A stretch of 64,000 bases of DNA, from positions 1 to 64,000 of the forward strand of contig FR902129.1 in assembly GCA_000437895.1 (NCBI GenBank). Reading direction: 5' to 3'. Shown in pieces: positions 1 through 8,570 of the stretch. A model generated the notes under the pieces. That model saw only the letters and a list, made by a program, of their open reading frames with translations, ran no database searches and had not been told where the DNA came from. Position 1 is the stretch's first letter. Each line of letters opens with the position of its first letter. This DNA comes from Clostridium sp. CAG:914. GTDB taxonomy: Bacteria > Bacillota_I > Bacilli_A > RF39 > UBA660. The position numbers and the translations under genes are program-made.

Positions 1-57
1 GCACTTAAGACATTATCATAAATTAATCATACTCATATAAATAATATCAGAAAAAGG

Positions 58-86
58 TTGACACACGAACAAAAATATGCTAACAT
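58..86 (+). promoter_or_regulatory. Sigma-A-type promoter with extended -10
   Basis: TTGACA at 58-63, a 17-base spacer and TAACAT at 81-86 preceded by TGC (TGn extended -10). The predicted start near 93 lies just upstream of the G-rich Shine-Dalgarno of the gene at 117. The -35 is a perfect match and the spacing ideal; the start site is inferred. Confidence 0.75.
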
Positions 87-116
87 ATAAAGCTACCTAG
101 GAAAAAGGGGGATTAT

Positions 117-542
117 ATGAATAATTATTTAATTGAATATCTAAATGAAAATGAATTTAGAAAAAGAGAACGTTCTGTAAAAAAATATAATATGTTAGCA
201 TATAAAAAATTACTATTTGAATATTATCCTTCATTAAGAGACGGTAATTTTATCGGAGTAATAACAAATGAAGATAATAAATTAGGAATAACAAAATATG
301 AATTATCATTACCAACAGATATTATGTTTAAAAAAGTACATGGTGATATTATATTACATTACACCGTTTATAAAAATCAAAAAATAGTTATGTTAGATTC
401 TATTGAAGCATCTGATGATATTTTAAGTGAAGGACACCAAAAAGAACTAACAGCATATAAAGGTGTTATGATATCTCCAAATCATGCTGAAAAAGATATA
501 TTTAAAATAAATTTACTTAATATGTTAGATAAAAATCACTAA
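117..542 (+). CDS. Hypothetical protein, 141 aa
   Basis: I do not recognise this family. The protein is soluble in appearance: no signal peptide or membrane segment, many Lys, Glu, Asn and Tyr, with a basic N-terminal stretch (RKRERSVKK near residues 16-24) and a predicted beta-rich middle (residues 50-95). It is monocistronic, with its own consensus promoter at 58-86, an unusually G-rich Shine-Dalgarno (AGGGGG at 106-111) and a hairpin terminator directly after the stop. The dedicated strong signals argue that it is a real, expressed gene. No function is proposed. Confidence 0.8.
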   Translation: MNNYLIEYLNENEFRKRERSVKKYNMLAYKKLLFEYYPSLRDGNFIGVITNEDNKLGITKYELSLPTDIMFKKVHGDIILHYTVYKNQKIVMLDSIEASDDILSEGHQKELTAYKGVMISPNHAEKDIFKINLLNMLDKNH

Positions 543-568
543 AGAGATGAATTATTTCATCTTTTTTT
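543..568 (+). terminator. Rho-independent terminator after the 117-542 gene
   Basis: Stem AGATGAA (545-551) / TTCATCT (556-562) with a four-base loop, followed by a run of T. It closes the 117-542 transcription unit before the start of the next gene at 616. Confidence 0.75.
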
Positions 569-615
569 CTATTTAATGAAAAAATATGTTATTATAATTA
601 TAGGGAGGTAATAAT

Positions 616-1530
616 ATGACAGAAACTAATAAATTAATATTAAAATTAATTTCTGAAAATACCTCTATAGAAGAAATATGCTGTATTTTAAATTTAACTA
701 GAAAACAATTACATTATAGATTAAGAAAATTACAAGAAATAGGATATGATATTAAAGCAAATTATAGTTATAGTGGTACAATAATATATAATTTAAAAAA
801 TGATTTTATTGAAGACTTATTATCATTAAAAATACAAGATATAAATAATAGTTTTAAATGTATAGTTATCTCTGATACACATTTTGGAAGTGATTTATCT
901 AACTATAAATATATAAACTTAGTATATGATTATGCCATAAAAAATAATATTCATATTATCTTATTTTGTGGAGATATTCTAGAAGGAATATATGCCAGAA
1001 AAAGTAATTACACAAGTATTTATCAAATACAAGAATTTATAAAAAAATATCCTTATGATGAAAAAATATTAAATATAGGTATTTTAGGCAATCATGAAGG
1101 CCATTTTCTAAAATATGAAGGAATAGACGTTAAGAAAATGATTTCTAATGCTAGATGGGATATTGTCCCAATAAACTATGAAACAGGTATAATCAAAGTT
1201 CAAGATGATAGTATCTTACTATATCATAACATAAAAAATAAATATCCATTTAAAACCCATGGTTGTAGCTTAGCTTTATTAGGACATAGTCACTTTATGA
1301 AAGTATCTTTTTCACCAATTCTATCTATTTCTGTTCCTACATTAAGTAACGATTTCCCAACTAAAAATATTCTTGATAAGCCTAGTTTTCTTGAAATAAA
1401 TATATCTTTAAATAAAAGAAAAATAGATAATATAGAAATAAAACTATTATCTATAGAAGAAAATAAAATATTCAAGTGTTCTGAATCAAATTATGAGTTA
1501 TCAAAAATTTTAGTAAGAGAAAAGAACTAG
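616..1530 (+). CDS. Winged-helix/HTH plus calcineurin-like metallophosphoesterase
   Basis: 304 aa. Residues 1-60 resemble a winged-helix DNA-binding domain (an SIEEICCILNLTRKQLHYRLRKL-like helix-turn-helix, residues 18-40). From about residue 80 a calcineurin-type metallophosphoesterase core follows, with the metal-site motifs in order: SDTHFG, CGDILEG, GNHEGH, YHN and GHSH. Such enzymes cleave phosphomono- or diesters (nucleotides, nucleic acid ends) with two metal ions; the substrate here cannot be told. The gene has a strong Shine-Dalgarno (AGGGAGG) and ends about 55 bases before uppS. A second, unrelated-length metallophosphoesterase follows uppS. The HTH suggests nucleic-acid binding, which is an inference. 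Confidence 0.75.
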   Translation: MTETNKLILKLISENTSIEEICCILNLTRKQLHYRLRKLQEIGYDIKANYSYSGTIIYNLKNDFIEDLLSLKIQDINNSFKCIVISDTHFGSDLSNYKYINLVYDYAIKNNIHIILFCGDILEGIYARKSNYTSIYQIQEFIKKYPYDEKILNIGILGNHEGHFLKYEGIDVKKMISNARWDIVPINYETGIIKVQDDSILLYHNIKNKYPFKTHGCSLALLGHSHFMKVSFSPILSISVPTLSNDFPTKNILDKPSFLEINISLNKRKIDNIEIKLLSIEENKIFKCSESNYELSKILVREKN

Positions 1531-1540
1531 TATATATTAA

Positions 1541-1569
1541 TTTACAAAGCATATATTTTATAGTATAAT
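1541..1569 (+). promoter_or_regulatory. Promoter of uppS operon
   Basis: TTTACA (1541-1546), 17-base spacer, TATAAT (1564-1569). The predicted start is about 10 bases upstream of the uppS ATG region, so the Shine-Dalgarno AAAGGTGG lies at the very 5' end of the mRNA. Confidence 0.65.
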
Positions 1570-1585
1570 CAGTAAAGGTGGTAAG

Positions 1586-2281
1586 ATGAAATTGGACAAC
1601 ATAAAAATACCATGTCATGTAGGAATTATTATGGATGGCAATGGAAGATGGGCTAAAGAAAGAGGATTAAACAGAAGTAAAGGACATGAAGCAGGATATA
1701 AGACTCTAAAAAATACTGCAAAATATATATTAGATAGTGGTGTTAAAGTATTAAGTGTATTTGCTTTTTCTACCGAGAATTTCAATAGACCAAAAGAAGA
1801 AGTTGATTTTTTAATGAATTTATTTATTAAAGGATTCAAAAAAGATACTACATTTTTTAATAAAGAGAATATAAAAGTAGTATTTTCTGGAAGAAAAGAA
1901 CCATTAAAAAAAGATGTCATAGAAGCTATGGAATATCTTTCTAAATCTACTAAAAATAACACTAAAGGAATATTAAATATTTGTCTAAATTATGGTGGAA
2001 GAAGTGAAATAGTAGATGCTGTAAATCATATAATTAAAGATAACTTAAAAGAAGTAGATGAAGAAGTTATCAATAGTTATTTATATAACAAATTACCAGA
2101 TATAGATCTATTAATTAGAACAAGTGGAGAAGTAAGAATAAGCAACTTTATGTTATGGCAATTATCTTACGCAGAATTGTATTTTCCAAAATGTTACTTT
2201 CCAGACTTTAATCAAGAAGAATTTGATAAAGCCTTATTAGAGTATACCAAAAGAGATCGTAGGTTTGGTAGTGTTAAATGA
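1586..2281 (+). CDS. uppS: Isoprenyl transferase (undecaprenyl diphosphate synthase)
   Basis: 231 aa. The enzyme condenses isopentenyl diphosphate onto farnesyl diphosphate to make undecaprenyl diphosphate, the lipid carrier for peptidoglycan and surface glycans. Seen: the cis-prenyltransferase signature HVGIIMDGNGRWAKERG near residue 11 with its Mg-binding Asp, FAFSTENFNRP near residue 60, and the C-terminal substrate motif LLIRTSGEVRISNFMLWQ near residue 175. Start ATG follows AAAGGTGG. It overlaps the next gene by ATGA, so the two are translationally coupled. cdsA, its usual neighbour, is not present here. Confidence 0.93.
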   Translation: MKLDNIKIPCHVGIIMDGNGRWAKERGLNRSKGHEAGYKTLKNTAKYILDSGVKVLSVFAFSTENFNRPKEEVDFLMNLFIKGFKKDTTFFNKENIKVVFSGRKEPLKKDVIEAMEYLSKSTKNNTKGILNICLNYGGRSEIVDAVNHIIKDNLKEVDEEVINSYLYNKLPDIDLLIRTSGEVRISNFMLWQLSYAELYFPKCYFPDFNQEEFDKALLEYTKRDRRFGSVK

Positions 2282-3126
2282 AAAATATAGAAATAGTTAA
2301 AGATATATTATCTTCTAAAAAATTAAAAAAAGATATAACTTTTATCCATATCGGAGATATTCACTATAATGAAACAACAAGTGCGAAAAAATTAGAATAT
2401 ATAAAATATGCTATTGAAGATGCACATCCAGACTATATATTTATAACTGGAGATTTATTAGATAGACCAAAAATAACTAAAAACAAAGAAAAGATAAAAT
2501 TATTAGTTAGTTGGTTAAATAGCTTAGGAAATATTGCAAAAGTTTTTATCTCTTTGGGTAATCACGATATCATCCTAGAAGAAGATTATAAGTTTTTTAA
2601 TAAATTAAATGATATAAATAATATCTATGTTTTAAATAATCAAAGTTATGAAGATGAAAACGTCTTTATAAGTGGCTTTACTTTACCTACTAATTACTAC
2701 TATAACATAGAGAAACATGAAGATGAAGATGCCTTATTAGAAACATTACAAAATAATTTTAACTTAGTTACTAATTTACCAAAGAAAAAATATAAAGTAG
2801 CTTTAATTCATTCACCAATATTATTAAGTGAAAAAAAAATAGTAGAAAAATCAAAAGAATATGATTTAGTATTATCGGGTCATATGCATAATGGATTAAT
2901 TCCTAGAATATTAGATAAAATAATAAAAAATAATTATGGATTAATATCACCAGATAAAAGACTTTTTGCAAAAAACACTAGAGGAAAGATTAAAACTAAA
3001 TATTACACCATAATTATTACTGGTGGAATAACAAAATTATCACCATCATCAACAAAAATATTATCTAAGTTAAATGGATTATATCCAATAAGTATAAATA
3101 AAATAACAGTAAAAGGAGAAAAATAA
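2278..3126 (+). CDS. Calcineurin-like metallophosphoesterase
   Basis: 282 aa, with the full motif series of the family: GDIHYNE near residue 27, TGDLLDRP near residue 59, SLGNHD near residue 95, ALIHSP near residue 177 and SGHMHNG near residue 200. This resembles the YkuE/LpxH-like branch of phosphoesterases that often acts at the membrane, but no signal peptide or membrane anchor is evident. It is wedged between uppS (4-base overlap) and eno (1-base overlap), so it belongs to a uppS-phosphoesterase-eno operon. A role in lipid-carrier or cell-wall metabolism would be guilt by association only. Confidence 0.8.
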   Translation: MKNIEIVKDILSSKKLKKDITFIHIGDIHYNETTSAKKLEYIKYAIEDAHPDYIFITGDLLDRPKITKNKEKIKLLVSWLNSLGNIAKVFISLGNHDIILEEDYKFFNKLNDINNIYVLNNQSYEDENVFISGFTLPTNYYYNIEKHEDEDALLETLQNNFNLVTNLPKKKYKVALIHSPILLSEKKIVEKSKEYDLVLSGHMHNGLIPRILDKIIKNNYGLISPDKRLFAKNTRGKIKTKYYTIIITGGITKLSPSSTKILSKLNGLYPISINKITVKGEK

Positions 3127-4355
3127 TGAGTAAAATAAGAAATATTCACGCAAGAGAAATTATTGATTCAAGAGGAAATCCAACCGTTGAAGTAGATGTA
3201 ACATTAGAAAGCGGTATAACAGCCACTGCTTCTGTTCCAAGTGGAGCCTCAACCGGAGTACATGAAGCATTAGAATTAAGAGATAATGACCCAAAAAGAT
3301 ATAACGGAAAAGGAGTATTACAAGCTGTTAAAAATGTAAATGAAAAAATATTTCCTAAATTAAAAGGTATGGATGCTTTAAATCAAAAATTAATTGACCA
3401 AACAATGATAGAATTAGATGGAACAGAATCCAAAACAAACCTTGGAGCAAATGCTATGTTAGGAGTGTCACTTGCTGTATTAAAAGTAGGAGCCAAATTT
3501 AAAAAAGAAGAATTATATGCCTATCTTGGAAATAAAAAAACATTACCAAGATGTATGATGAATATTTTAAATGGTGGAGCACACGCCGAAAATAAACTAG
3601 AATTTCAAGAATTTATGATTATCCCTTCAAAAGAAGAATATCTTGATAATTTAAGAATGGGAGCAGAAGTATTTCATTCCCTACAAAAAATATTAAAAGA
3701 AAAAGGATTAAGTTGTGGAGTAGGTGATGAAGGAGGGTTTGCTCCTAGTATAGATAACACCAAAGAAGCATTAGATTTAATACAAGAAGCAATAGAAAAA
3801 GCAGGTTATAAATTAGGTAGTGATATATTTATAGGATTAGATGTTGCTGCCTCAGAATTTTACAAAGATGGATACTATAATTTAGAAGACAAAAAAATGA
3901 CAAGTGATGAAATGATAGACTATTATGAAGACTTAATCAATAAATATCCAATCATTTCTATAGAAGATGGCCTTGATCAAGATGATTATATTGGATGGCA
4001 AAAATTAACAAAAAGACTTGGAGACAAACTTCAATTAGTAGGAGATGATCTTTTTGTAACCAATAAAAAATTACTACAAAAAGGAATTGAATTAAAAATG
4101 GCCAATGCCATATTATTAAAACTAAATCAAATAGGAACAGTAACAGAAACATTAGAAACAATTAAATTAGCTCAAGAGAATGGTTATAAAACGATTATTT
4201 CCCATCGTAGTGGAGAAACAGAAGATAATTATATTGCTGATTTTGCCGTAGGACTTGGATTAGGGCAAATCAAAACAGGTTCTATGTCAAGAAGTGAAAG
4301 AATAAGTAAATATAATAGATTAATAAGAATAAATGAACAAATATCAACAAAATAA
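3126..4355 (+). CDS. eno: Enolase
   Basis: 409 aa. Glycolytic phosphopyruvate hydratase, converting 2-phosphoglycerate to phosphoenolpyruvate. The family motifs are all visible: [13 protein letters not shown] at the N-terminus, the loop [26 protein letters not shown] with the catalytic Glu near residue 202, metal ligands in [10 protein letters not shown], the catalytic Lys in LLKLNQIGT and SHRSGETED near residue 360. It is roughly 20 residues shorter than the usual ~430, with losses in surface loops. Start ATG overlaps the previous stop by one base (TAATG). Not adjacent to other glycolytic genes, unlike many Bacilli. Confidence 0.96.
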   Translation: MSKIRNIHAREIIDSRGNPTVEVDVTLESGITATASVPSGASTGVHEALELRDNDPKRYNGKGVLQAVKNVNEKIFPKLKGMDALNQKLIDQTMIELDGTESKTNLGANAMLGVSLAVLKVGAKFKKEELYAYLGNKKTLPRCMMNILNGGAHAENKLEFQEFMIIPSKEEYLDNLRMGAEVFHSLQKILKEKGLSCGVGDEGGFAPSIDNTKEALDLIQEAIEKAGYKLGSDIFIGLDVAASEFYKDGYYNLEDKKMTSDEMIDYYEDLINKYPIISIEDGLDQDDYIGWQKLTKRLGDKLQLVGDDLFVTNKKLLQKGIELKMANAILLKLNQIGTVTETLETIKLAQENGYKTIISHRSGETEDNYIADFAVGLGLGQIKTGSMSRSERISKYNRLIRINEQISTK

Positions 4356-4370
4356 TCAAAATAAATAATC

Positions 4371-4376
4371 TATAAT
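4371..4376 (+). promoter_or_regulatory. Consensus -10 box placing the start site on the Cse60 ATG
   Basis: TATAAT at 4371-4376 lies seven bases before the ATG at 4383, with no Shine-Dalgarno between. No good -35 is visible at the expected place (4348-4353). If used, transcription would begin at or next to the A of the ATG, giving a leaderless mRNA. Inference from spacing only. Confidence 0.4.
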
Positions 4377-4382
4377 TAATAT

Positions 4383-4553
4383 ATGAAAATAAAAATATTT
4401 GATGAATCACATGAAAAAGATTTAGAAGATGATATAAAAAAATTTATTGAAAATGATAATCCAGATATTATTGATATTAAATATTGTGTTTCCACTTCCA
4501 TGACATCAGAAGACCAAATATATTGCTTTTCTGCATTAATAATGTATAAGTAA
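4383..4553 (+). CDS. Cse60-like small protein
   Basis: 56 aa, a very short gene. The sequence pattern, KIFDESHEKDLEDDIKKFI, then IIDIKYCVS, then QIYCFSALIMYK at the C-terminus, is that of the Bacillus sporulation protein Cse60 family (small proteins made under SigE control in Bacillus). Function is unknown. No Shine-Dalgarno precedes the ATG, while TATAAT sits seven bases upstream, suggesting leaderless expression. Presence of a Cse60 homologue does not prove sporulation, since the family also occurs in non-sporulating Firmicutes. The family match was recognised by eye from the spacing of conserved residues. Confidence 0.72.
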   Translation: MKIKIFDESHEKDLEDDIKKFIENDNPDIIDIKYCVSTSMTSEDQIYCFSALIMYK

Positions 4554-4558
4554 ACAAC

Positions 4559-4587
4559 TTGAAAATACATTAATACTATGATAAAAT
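4559..4587 (+). promoter_or_regulatory. Sigma-A-type promoter with extended -10
   Basis: TTGAAA (4559-4564), 17-base spacer, TAAAAT (4582-4587) preceded by TGA as the TGn extension. It drives the 4610 gene; the start near 4594 falls at the G-rich Shine-Dalgarno. Confidence 0.65.
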
Positions 4588-4609
4588 AACTCCAGGGGGA
4601 TAAGTTGCT

Positions 4610-4966
4610 ATGAAAGGTGTTTTAAAACAAATGATAGAAATATACCAACCAAATGGTATAGATTGGATGGATGTTAGACTAACTAGACATAATCCATATA
4701 CATTTCATCACATCAAAGAAGAAAGAAAAGGTGGACTATACATTATAGATAATGGAGCAATACTAACAAAGAAAGCACACACATTACTTAACTATTTAGA
4801 AATTAATGAACCAAAGAGATATGATGAATTTCAAAGATTGTTTAAATATTTAAACAAAACAGAAGAACCACCCAAAGAAGAATATTTTATGGAAATAGAT
4901 AATGTTTACTCTAAAGTAAGAACAAGATTACGTTTTGAAAGAAGTGGAATACATTATTATGATTAA
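4610..4966 (+). CDS. Small protein with HNH-like pattern
   Basis: 118 aa. The middle (residues 28-65) reads NPYTFHHIKEERKGG, a short gap, then NGAILTKKAHTLLNYLE. This resembles the H-H...GG...N-G-x-L...H order of HNH/beta-beta-alpha-metal nucleases, but without the zinc-knuckle cysteines; it could be a degenerate or non-nuclease member. The second half is charged and helical. Strong G-run Shine-Dalgarno (AGGGGG near 4594) and its own promoter make it a real gene. It converges on rarA across a bidirectional terminator. The function is unproven. Confidence 0.6.
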   Translation: MKGVLKQMIEIYQPNGIDWMDVRLTRHNPYTFHHIKEERKGGLYIIDNGAILTKKAHTLLNYLEINEPKRYDEFQRLFKYLNKTEEPPKEEYFMEIDNVYSKVRTRLRFERSGIHYYD

Positions 4967-4989
4967 AAGAACTAGATCATAGTTCTTTT
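4965..4989. terminator. Bidirectional terminator between convergent genes
   Basis: AAAAGAACTA (4965-4974) / TAGTTCTTTT (4980-4989) with a five-base loop GATCA. The A/T flanks provide a U-run in both directions, so it serves both the 4610 gene and rarA. It overlaps the stop codons of both. Confidence 0.85.
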
Positions 4990-6182
4990 AATTTATCCAT
5001 AACTTCTTTTAACATTCTTTCATTCTTATTATTTTTTGGAATATAATATTGTCTATCTTTAATATTATCAGGTAAATATTGTTGTTTAACATAACTATTT
5101 TTATAATTATGAGGATATTTATATAATTGAGAACTAGTCTTAATATGATTAGGAACATTACCTGTATTACCCAAACGTATATCATTAAGAGCACTATTCA
5201 AAGCTAAATACGCTGAATTTGATTTTGGAGATAAAGCAAGCTCAATAACTATTTCAGCAAGTGGAATACCAGCTTCAGGAAATCCCAATCTTAAAGCACT
5301 ATTAATGGCAGCATCTACTCTAGGTCCCATACTAGGATTAGCTAGTCCTATATCCTCATATACAATTACTGAAAGACGTCTACATATACTCTCTAAGTCT
5401 CCTCCATCCAAAAGTCTAGCCATATAGTATACAGAAGCATTAACATCACTACCTCTTATAGATTTCTGTAAAGCACTAAGCAAATCGTAGTAGCCATCCC
5501 CATCTTTATCATGAAAAATATTAGGCTTATTATTTATACTTTTAATAATATCTATATTAACAACACCATCAGCTGTAGAATAGTAAGCAACTTCCAAAAG
5601 ATTATAAGCATATCTTAAATCATTACCAGACATAGTAGCTATATATTTAATCGTATCATCATCAATAGATAATTTATTAAGTATATTTTCTTCGCATACT
5701 TTTTTTATAGCCTTAACTATATCATCATGAGATAACTCCTTTAATTCAAAAATTTGACATCTACTCCTAATAGCAGGATTAATACTATGATAAGGATTAG
5801 AAGTAGTCATACCAATCAAAGTAATTAAACCATTTTCTAAAAAAGGTAACAATAAATCCTGTTTATCCTTATTTAGTCTATGTATTTCATCCATAAGAAG
5901 AACAATACCATTAGATAATTTAGCTTCTTCTACAACTATATCAAAGTCTTTTTTATTATTAATAACAGCATTTAAAAAACGATATTTAACATTTAATTCA
6001 TTTACTAAAGCATTTGCAATACTTGTTTTACCAATCCCAGGTTTACCATATAAAATCATAGAAAATAACTTCTTATTATTAACCAAATTAGTAAGTATTT
6101 TACCTTCACCAATTAAATGACTTTGTCCAATAATATCATTCAAATTCTTAGGTCTCATTTTTATAGCTAATGGTTCATTCAT
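4977..6182 (-). CDS. rarA: Replication-associated recombination protein A (AAA+ ATPase)
   Basis: 401 aa. RarA/MgsA acts at stalled replication forks. Seen: N-terminal PLAIKMRPKNLNDIIGQSHL, Walker A YGKPGIGKTSIA near residue 46, Walker B LLMDEIHRLNKDKQD near residue 95, sensor 1 GMTTSNPYHSINPAIRSRC and the C-terminal tetramerisation region with ARLLDGGDLESICRRL and EDIGLANP. It lacks the N-terminal UBZ zinc finger of the eukaryotic homologue, as is usual in bacteria. Transcribed divergently from xerD, with which it shares a palindromic -35 box. Confidence 0.94.
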   Translation of the reverse strand: MNEPLAIKMRPKNLNDIIGQSHLIGEGKILTNLVNNKKLFSMILYGKPGIGKTSIANALVNELNVKYRFLNAVINNKKDFDIVVEEAKLSNGIVLLMDEIHRLNKDKQDLLLPFLENGLITLIGMTTSNPYHSINPAIRSRCQIFELKELSHDDIVKAIKKVCEENILNKLSIDDDTIKYIATMSGNDLRYAYNLLEVAYYSTADGVVNIDIIKSINNKPNIFHDKDGDGYYDLLSALQKSIRGSDVNASVYYMARLLDGGDLESICRRLSVIVYEDIGLANPSMGPRVDAAINSALRLGFPEAGIPLAEIVIELALSPKSNSAYLALNSALNDIRLGNTGNVPNHIKTSSQLYKYPHNYKNSYVKQQYLPDNIKDRQYYIPKNNKNERMLKEVMDKLKEL

Positions 6183-6207
6183 ATTATCACTTCACCTTCA
6201 TAGAAAT

Positions 6208-6236
6208 ATTATAGACTAAATCAAAGTTGTTTGCAA
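6208..6236 (-). promoter_or_regulatory. rarA promoter sharing its -35 with xerD
   Basis: On the minus strand: TTGCAA (6231-6236), 17-base spacer, TATAAT (6208-6213). TTGCAA is its own reverse complement, so the same six bases act as -35 of the divergent xerD promoter. The match to TTGACA is 4 of 6. Confidence 0.55.
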
Positions 6237-6259
6237 TAATCAATAGAAAGTGGTACAAT
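6231..6259 (+). promoter_or_regulatory. xerD promoter sharing its -35 with rarA
   Basis: TTGCAA (6231-6236), 17-base spacer, TACAAT (6254-6259), preceded by TGG as an extended -10. It faces away from the rarA promoter, which uses the other strand of the same -35. Confidence 0.55.
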
Positions 6260-6275
6260 TATATAGGGTAGAAGT

Positions 6276-7169
6276 ATGGAATTAAAGAATATTAGTCAAA
6301 ATAATATTGATATATTAAAAAAATATGAAGTATATTTATATACTGTTAAACAACTATCAGATAATAGTGTTATATCTTATATTTTAGATATATATAAATA
6401 TTTAGAATATATAAAAAAAGATTATAATCAAACTACTAATAATGATATATATAATTATCTTAAATATTTAAGTAAAGATAAGTATAGTGTATATTCAGTA
6501 GCTAGAAAAATATCTTCTATAAAATCATTCTATAACTATTTAGATAATGAAGATATATATATATTAGAGGTAAACATAGAAAGACCAAGTTTTTATAAAA
6601 AATTACCAACAATATTATCTATTTATGAAGTAGATAAATTACTAGATATAAAATTAAATACGCCATATGATTATAGAAACAAAGCTATGTTAGAATTAAT
6701 GTATGCAACAGGATTAAGAGTATCAGAATTAGTAAGTTTAACTAGCAATAATATTGATTTAGAAAGTAATATTGTTAGATGTTATGGTAAAGGAAACAAA
6801 GAAAGAATAGTTCCTATAGGTAGTGTTGCTTCCAAATACGTAAAATTATATTTAACAGAATATAGACACTCTCTACAAAAAAGAACTATTTGTGATAATC
6901 TATTTTTAAATAATCATGGTAAACCCTTAACAAGACAAGGTTTCTTATTAATACTTAAAAATATTGCCAAAGAAAAAGGTATAGAAAAAAATATTACACC
7001 CCATATGTTAAGACATTCCTTTGCTACCCATTTATTAAATAATGGAGCTGATTTAAGAAGCATACAATTAATGCTAGGACACTCAAATATTTCTACAACG
7101 CAAATATACACTAATGTTTCAGATGAAAAACTAATAGAAAATTATGAATTATTTCATCCAAGAAAATGA
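6276..7169 (+). CDS. xerD: Tyrosine recombinase XerD-like
   Basis: 297 aa, the usual Xer length. N-terminal SAM-like core-binding domain (residues 1-95), then the catalytic domain with ATGLRVSELVSL (Arg near 148), a Lys in the YGKGNKERIVP hairpin, HMLRHSFATHLL (His-x-x-Arg near 243), LGHSNISTTQIYT (His near 269, nucleophile Tyr near 278). Xer recombinases resolve chromosome dimers at dif. XerD is preferred over XerC or a mobile integrase because of the housekeeping context and lack of any element ends; XerC/D assignment is tentative. It is followed 14 bases later by the phosphohexomutase. Confidence 0.88.
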   Translation: MELKNISQNNIDILKKYEVYLYTVKQLSDNSVISYILDIYKYLEYIKKDYNQTTNNDIYNYLKYLSKDKYSVYSVARKISSIKSFYNYLDNEDIYILEVNIERPSFYKKLPTILSIYEVDKLLDIKLNTPYDYRNKAMLELMYATGLRVSELVSLTSNNIDLESNIVRCYGKGNKERIVPIGSVASKYVKLYLTEYRHSLQKRTICDNLFLNNHGKPLTRQGFLLILKNIAKEKGIEKNITPHMLRHSFATHLLNNGADLRSIQLMLGHSNISTTQIYTNVSDEKLIENYELFHPRK

Positions 7170-7183
7170 AAGAGAGGTAAAGT

Positions 7184-8563
7184 ATGAATTTAAATAAAAA
7201 TATATTTAGAGAATATGATATAAGAGGAATATATCCAAGTGAATTAAATGAAACAGTAGCATATTACGTAGGACTTGCTTATGGAACAAGATTAAAAGAA
7301 AAAGGAAAAGACACAACTGTTTTAGGCTATGATAATAGAGTATCTTCTATGTCTTTAGCAAATTACATGGCAAATGGATTACTAGATGCCGGAGTAAATG
7401 TTAAAAATATTGGACTAGTGACTACTCCAATGTGTTATTTTGCTGCTAATTATCTATACGTAAATGCCAGTATGATGATAACAGCAAGTCACAATCCTAA
7501 AGAATATAACGGATTTAAATTTTCATACAATGGCATACATAACGCTTATGGGAAAGATGTTACAGAATTATATGAAATAATATTAACTGGCAAAGCTAAA
7601 AAAGCAGATAAAAGAGGAACAATAGAAAATATAAATATTGAAGATGAATATATCAAAATGATTCTTGATGATATTAGACTAGGAGACAGAAAAATTAAAG
7701 TAATATATGACTGTGGTAATGGAACAACATCTATAATTGCAGATAAAATATTTAATAAGTTAAATATAGAAAAAAAAGGAATATATAATATATCAGATGG
7801 CAATTTTCCAAATCACCAACCAGATCCAGCCGTTTCAGAAAATTTAAATGACTTAAGACAAGAAGTAGTCAATTATCAAGCCGATATTGGTATAGCCTTT
7901 GATGGTGACGGAGATAGAGTAGGATTCGTTGACGAAAAAGGAAGAATTATTCCTATTGAAGAATACATGATAATAATGTGGCGTGATATTTATGACAGAG
8001 TAAGTAATCGTAAATGTCTATTTGATGTAAAATGTTCTAAAGTCTTAGAAGACGAATTACTTAAATTAGGAGTAGAACCAATATGTTATAGAACAGGAGG
8101 CACATATACTAGAGCCAAAATAGCCGAATTAAATATCCCCTTAGGAGGAGAATTATCTGGTCATATATGTTTTAGAGATAGATTTAAAGGATACGATGAT
8201 GGAATATATAATGGCATAAGATTAATAGAATTATTAAGTAATACTGATAAAAATCTAAGTAGCCTATCAGAAGGAATAAATAAGTATTATAATACTCAAG
8301 AATTAAAAGTAGAAGTCACTGATAATAACAAATTCAAAATAATAGAAAAAATAGAAGAGTATGCCAAAAGCATGAATTATCAAATGTTAACAATAGATGG
8401 CGTAAAAGTAAAATTCCCAGATTGTTCTTCTGCTCTAGTAAGAGCCTCTAATACAACACCATGTATAACACTACGCTTTGAAGCAAAAACTCAAGAAAGA
8501 CTTCAAGAAATATATAATGAATTTATAACAAAACTTAATGAAATAATAAAAGAACTTGCTTAA
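7184..8563 (+). CDS. Phosphomannomutase/phosphoglucomutase
   Basis: 459 aa, alpha-D-phosphohexomutase superfamily. Interconverts hexose 1- and 6-phosphates and so feeds sugar-nucleotide synthesis for the surface glycan. Seen: FREYDIRGIYP at the N-terminus, the phosphoserine loop TASHNPKEYNGFK near residue 104, the Mg-binding loop AFDGDGDRVGFVD near residue 237, the sugar-binding GGELSGHICF near residue 326 and the phosphate-binding RASNTTPCITLRFE near the C-terminus. It is closest to the bifunctional AlgC/ManB group rather than GlmM (no typical GlmM RxSGTEP form). Shine-Dalgarno GAGAGGT precedes the ATG. Confidence 0.88.
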   Translation: MNLNKNIFREYDIRGIYPSELNETVAYYVGLAYGTRLKEKGKDTTVLGYDNRVSSMSLANYMANGLLDAGVNVKNIGLVTTPMCYFAANYLYVNASMMITASHNPKEYNGFKFSYNGIHNAYGKDVTELYEIILTGKAKKADKRGTIENINIEDEYIKMILDDIRLGDRKIKVIYDCGNGTTSIIADKIFNKLNIEKKGIYNISDGNFPNHQPDPAVSENLNDLRQEVVNYQADIGIAFDGDGDRVGFVDEKGRIIPIEEYMIIMWRDIYDRVSNRKCLFDVKCSKVLEDELLKLGVEPICYRTGGTYTRAKIAELNIPLGGELSGHICFRDRFKGYDDGIYNGIRLIELLSNTDKNLSSLSEGINKYYNTQELKVEVTDNNKFKIIEKIEEYAKSMNYQMLTIDGVKVKFPDCSSALVRASNTTPCITLRFEAKTQERLQEIYNEFITKLNEIIKELA

Positions 8564-8570
8564 GTTCTTT
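8549..8570. terminator. Bidirectional terminator
   Basis: AAAGAACTT (8549-8557) / AAGTTCTTT (8562-8570), loop GCTT, with A/T-rich flanks on both sides. It overlaps the end of the phosphohexomutase gene and the stop of the convergent DUF1540 gene. Confidence 0.8.

Noticed and set aside
6276..7169. Integrase of a mobile element
   Set aside because: The tyrosine recombinase has Xer length and domain order, lies in a housekeeping operon, and no attachment-site repeats or cargo genes are near it.
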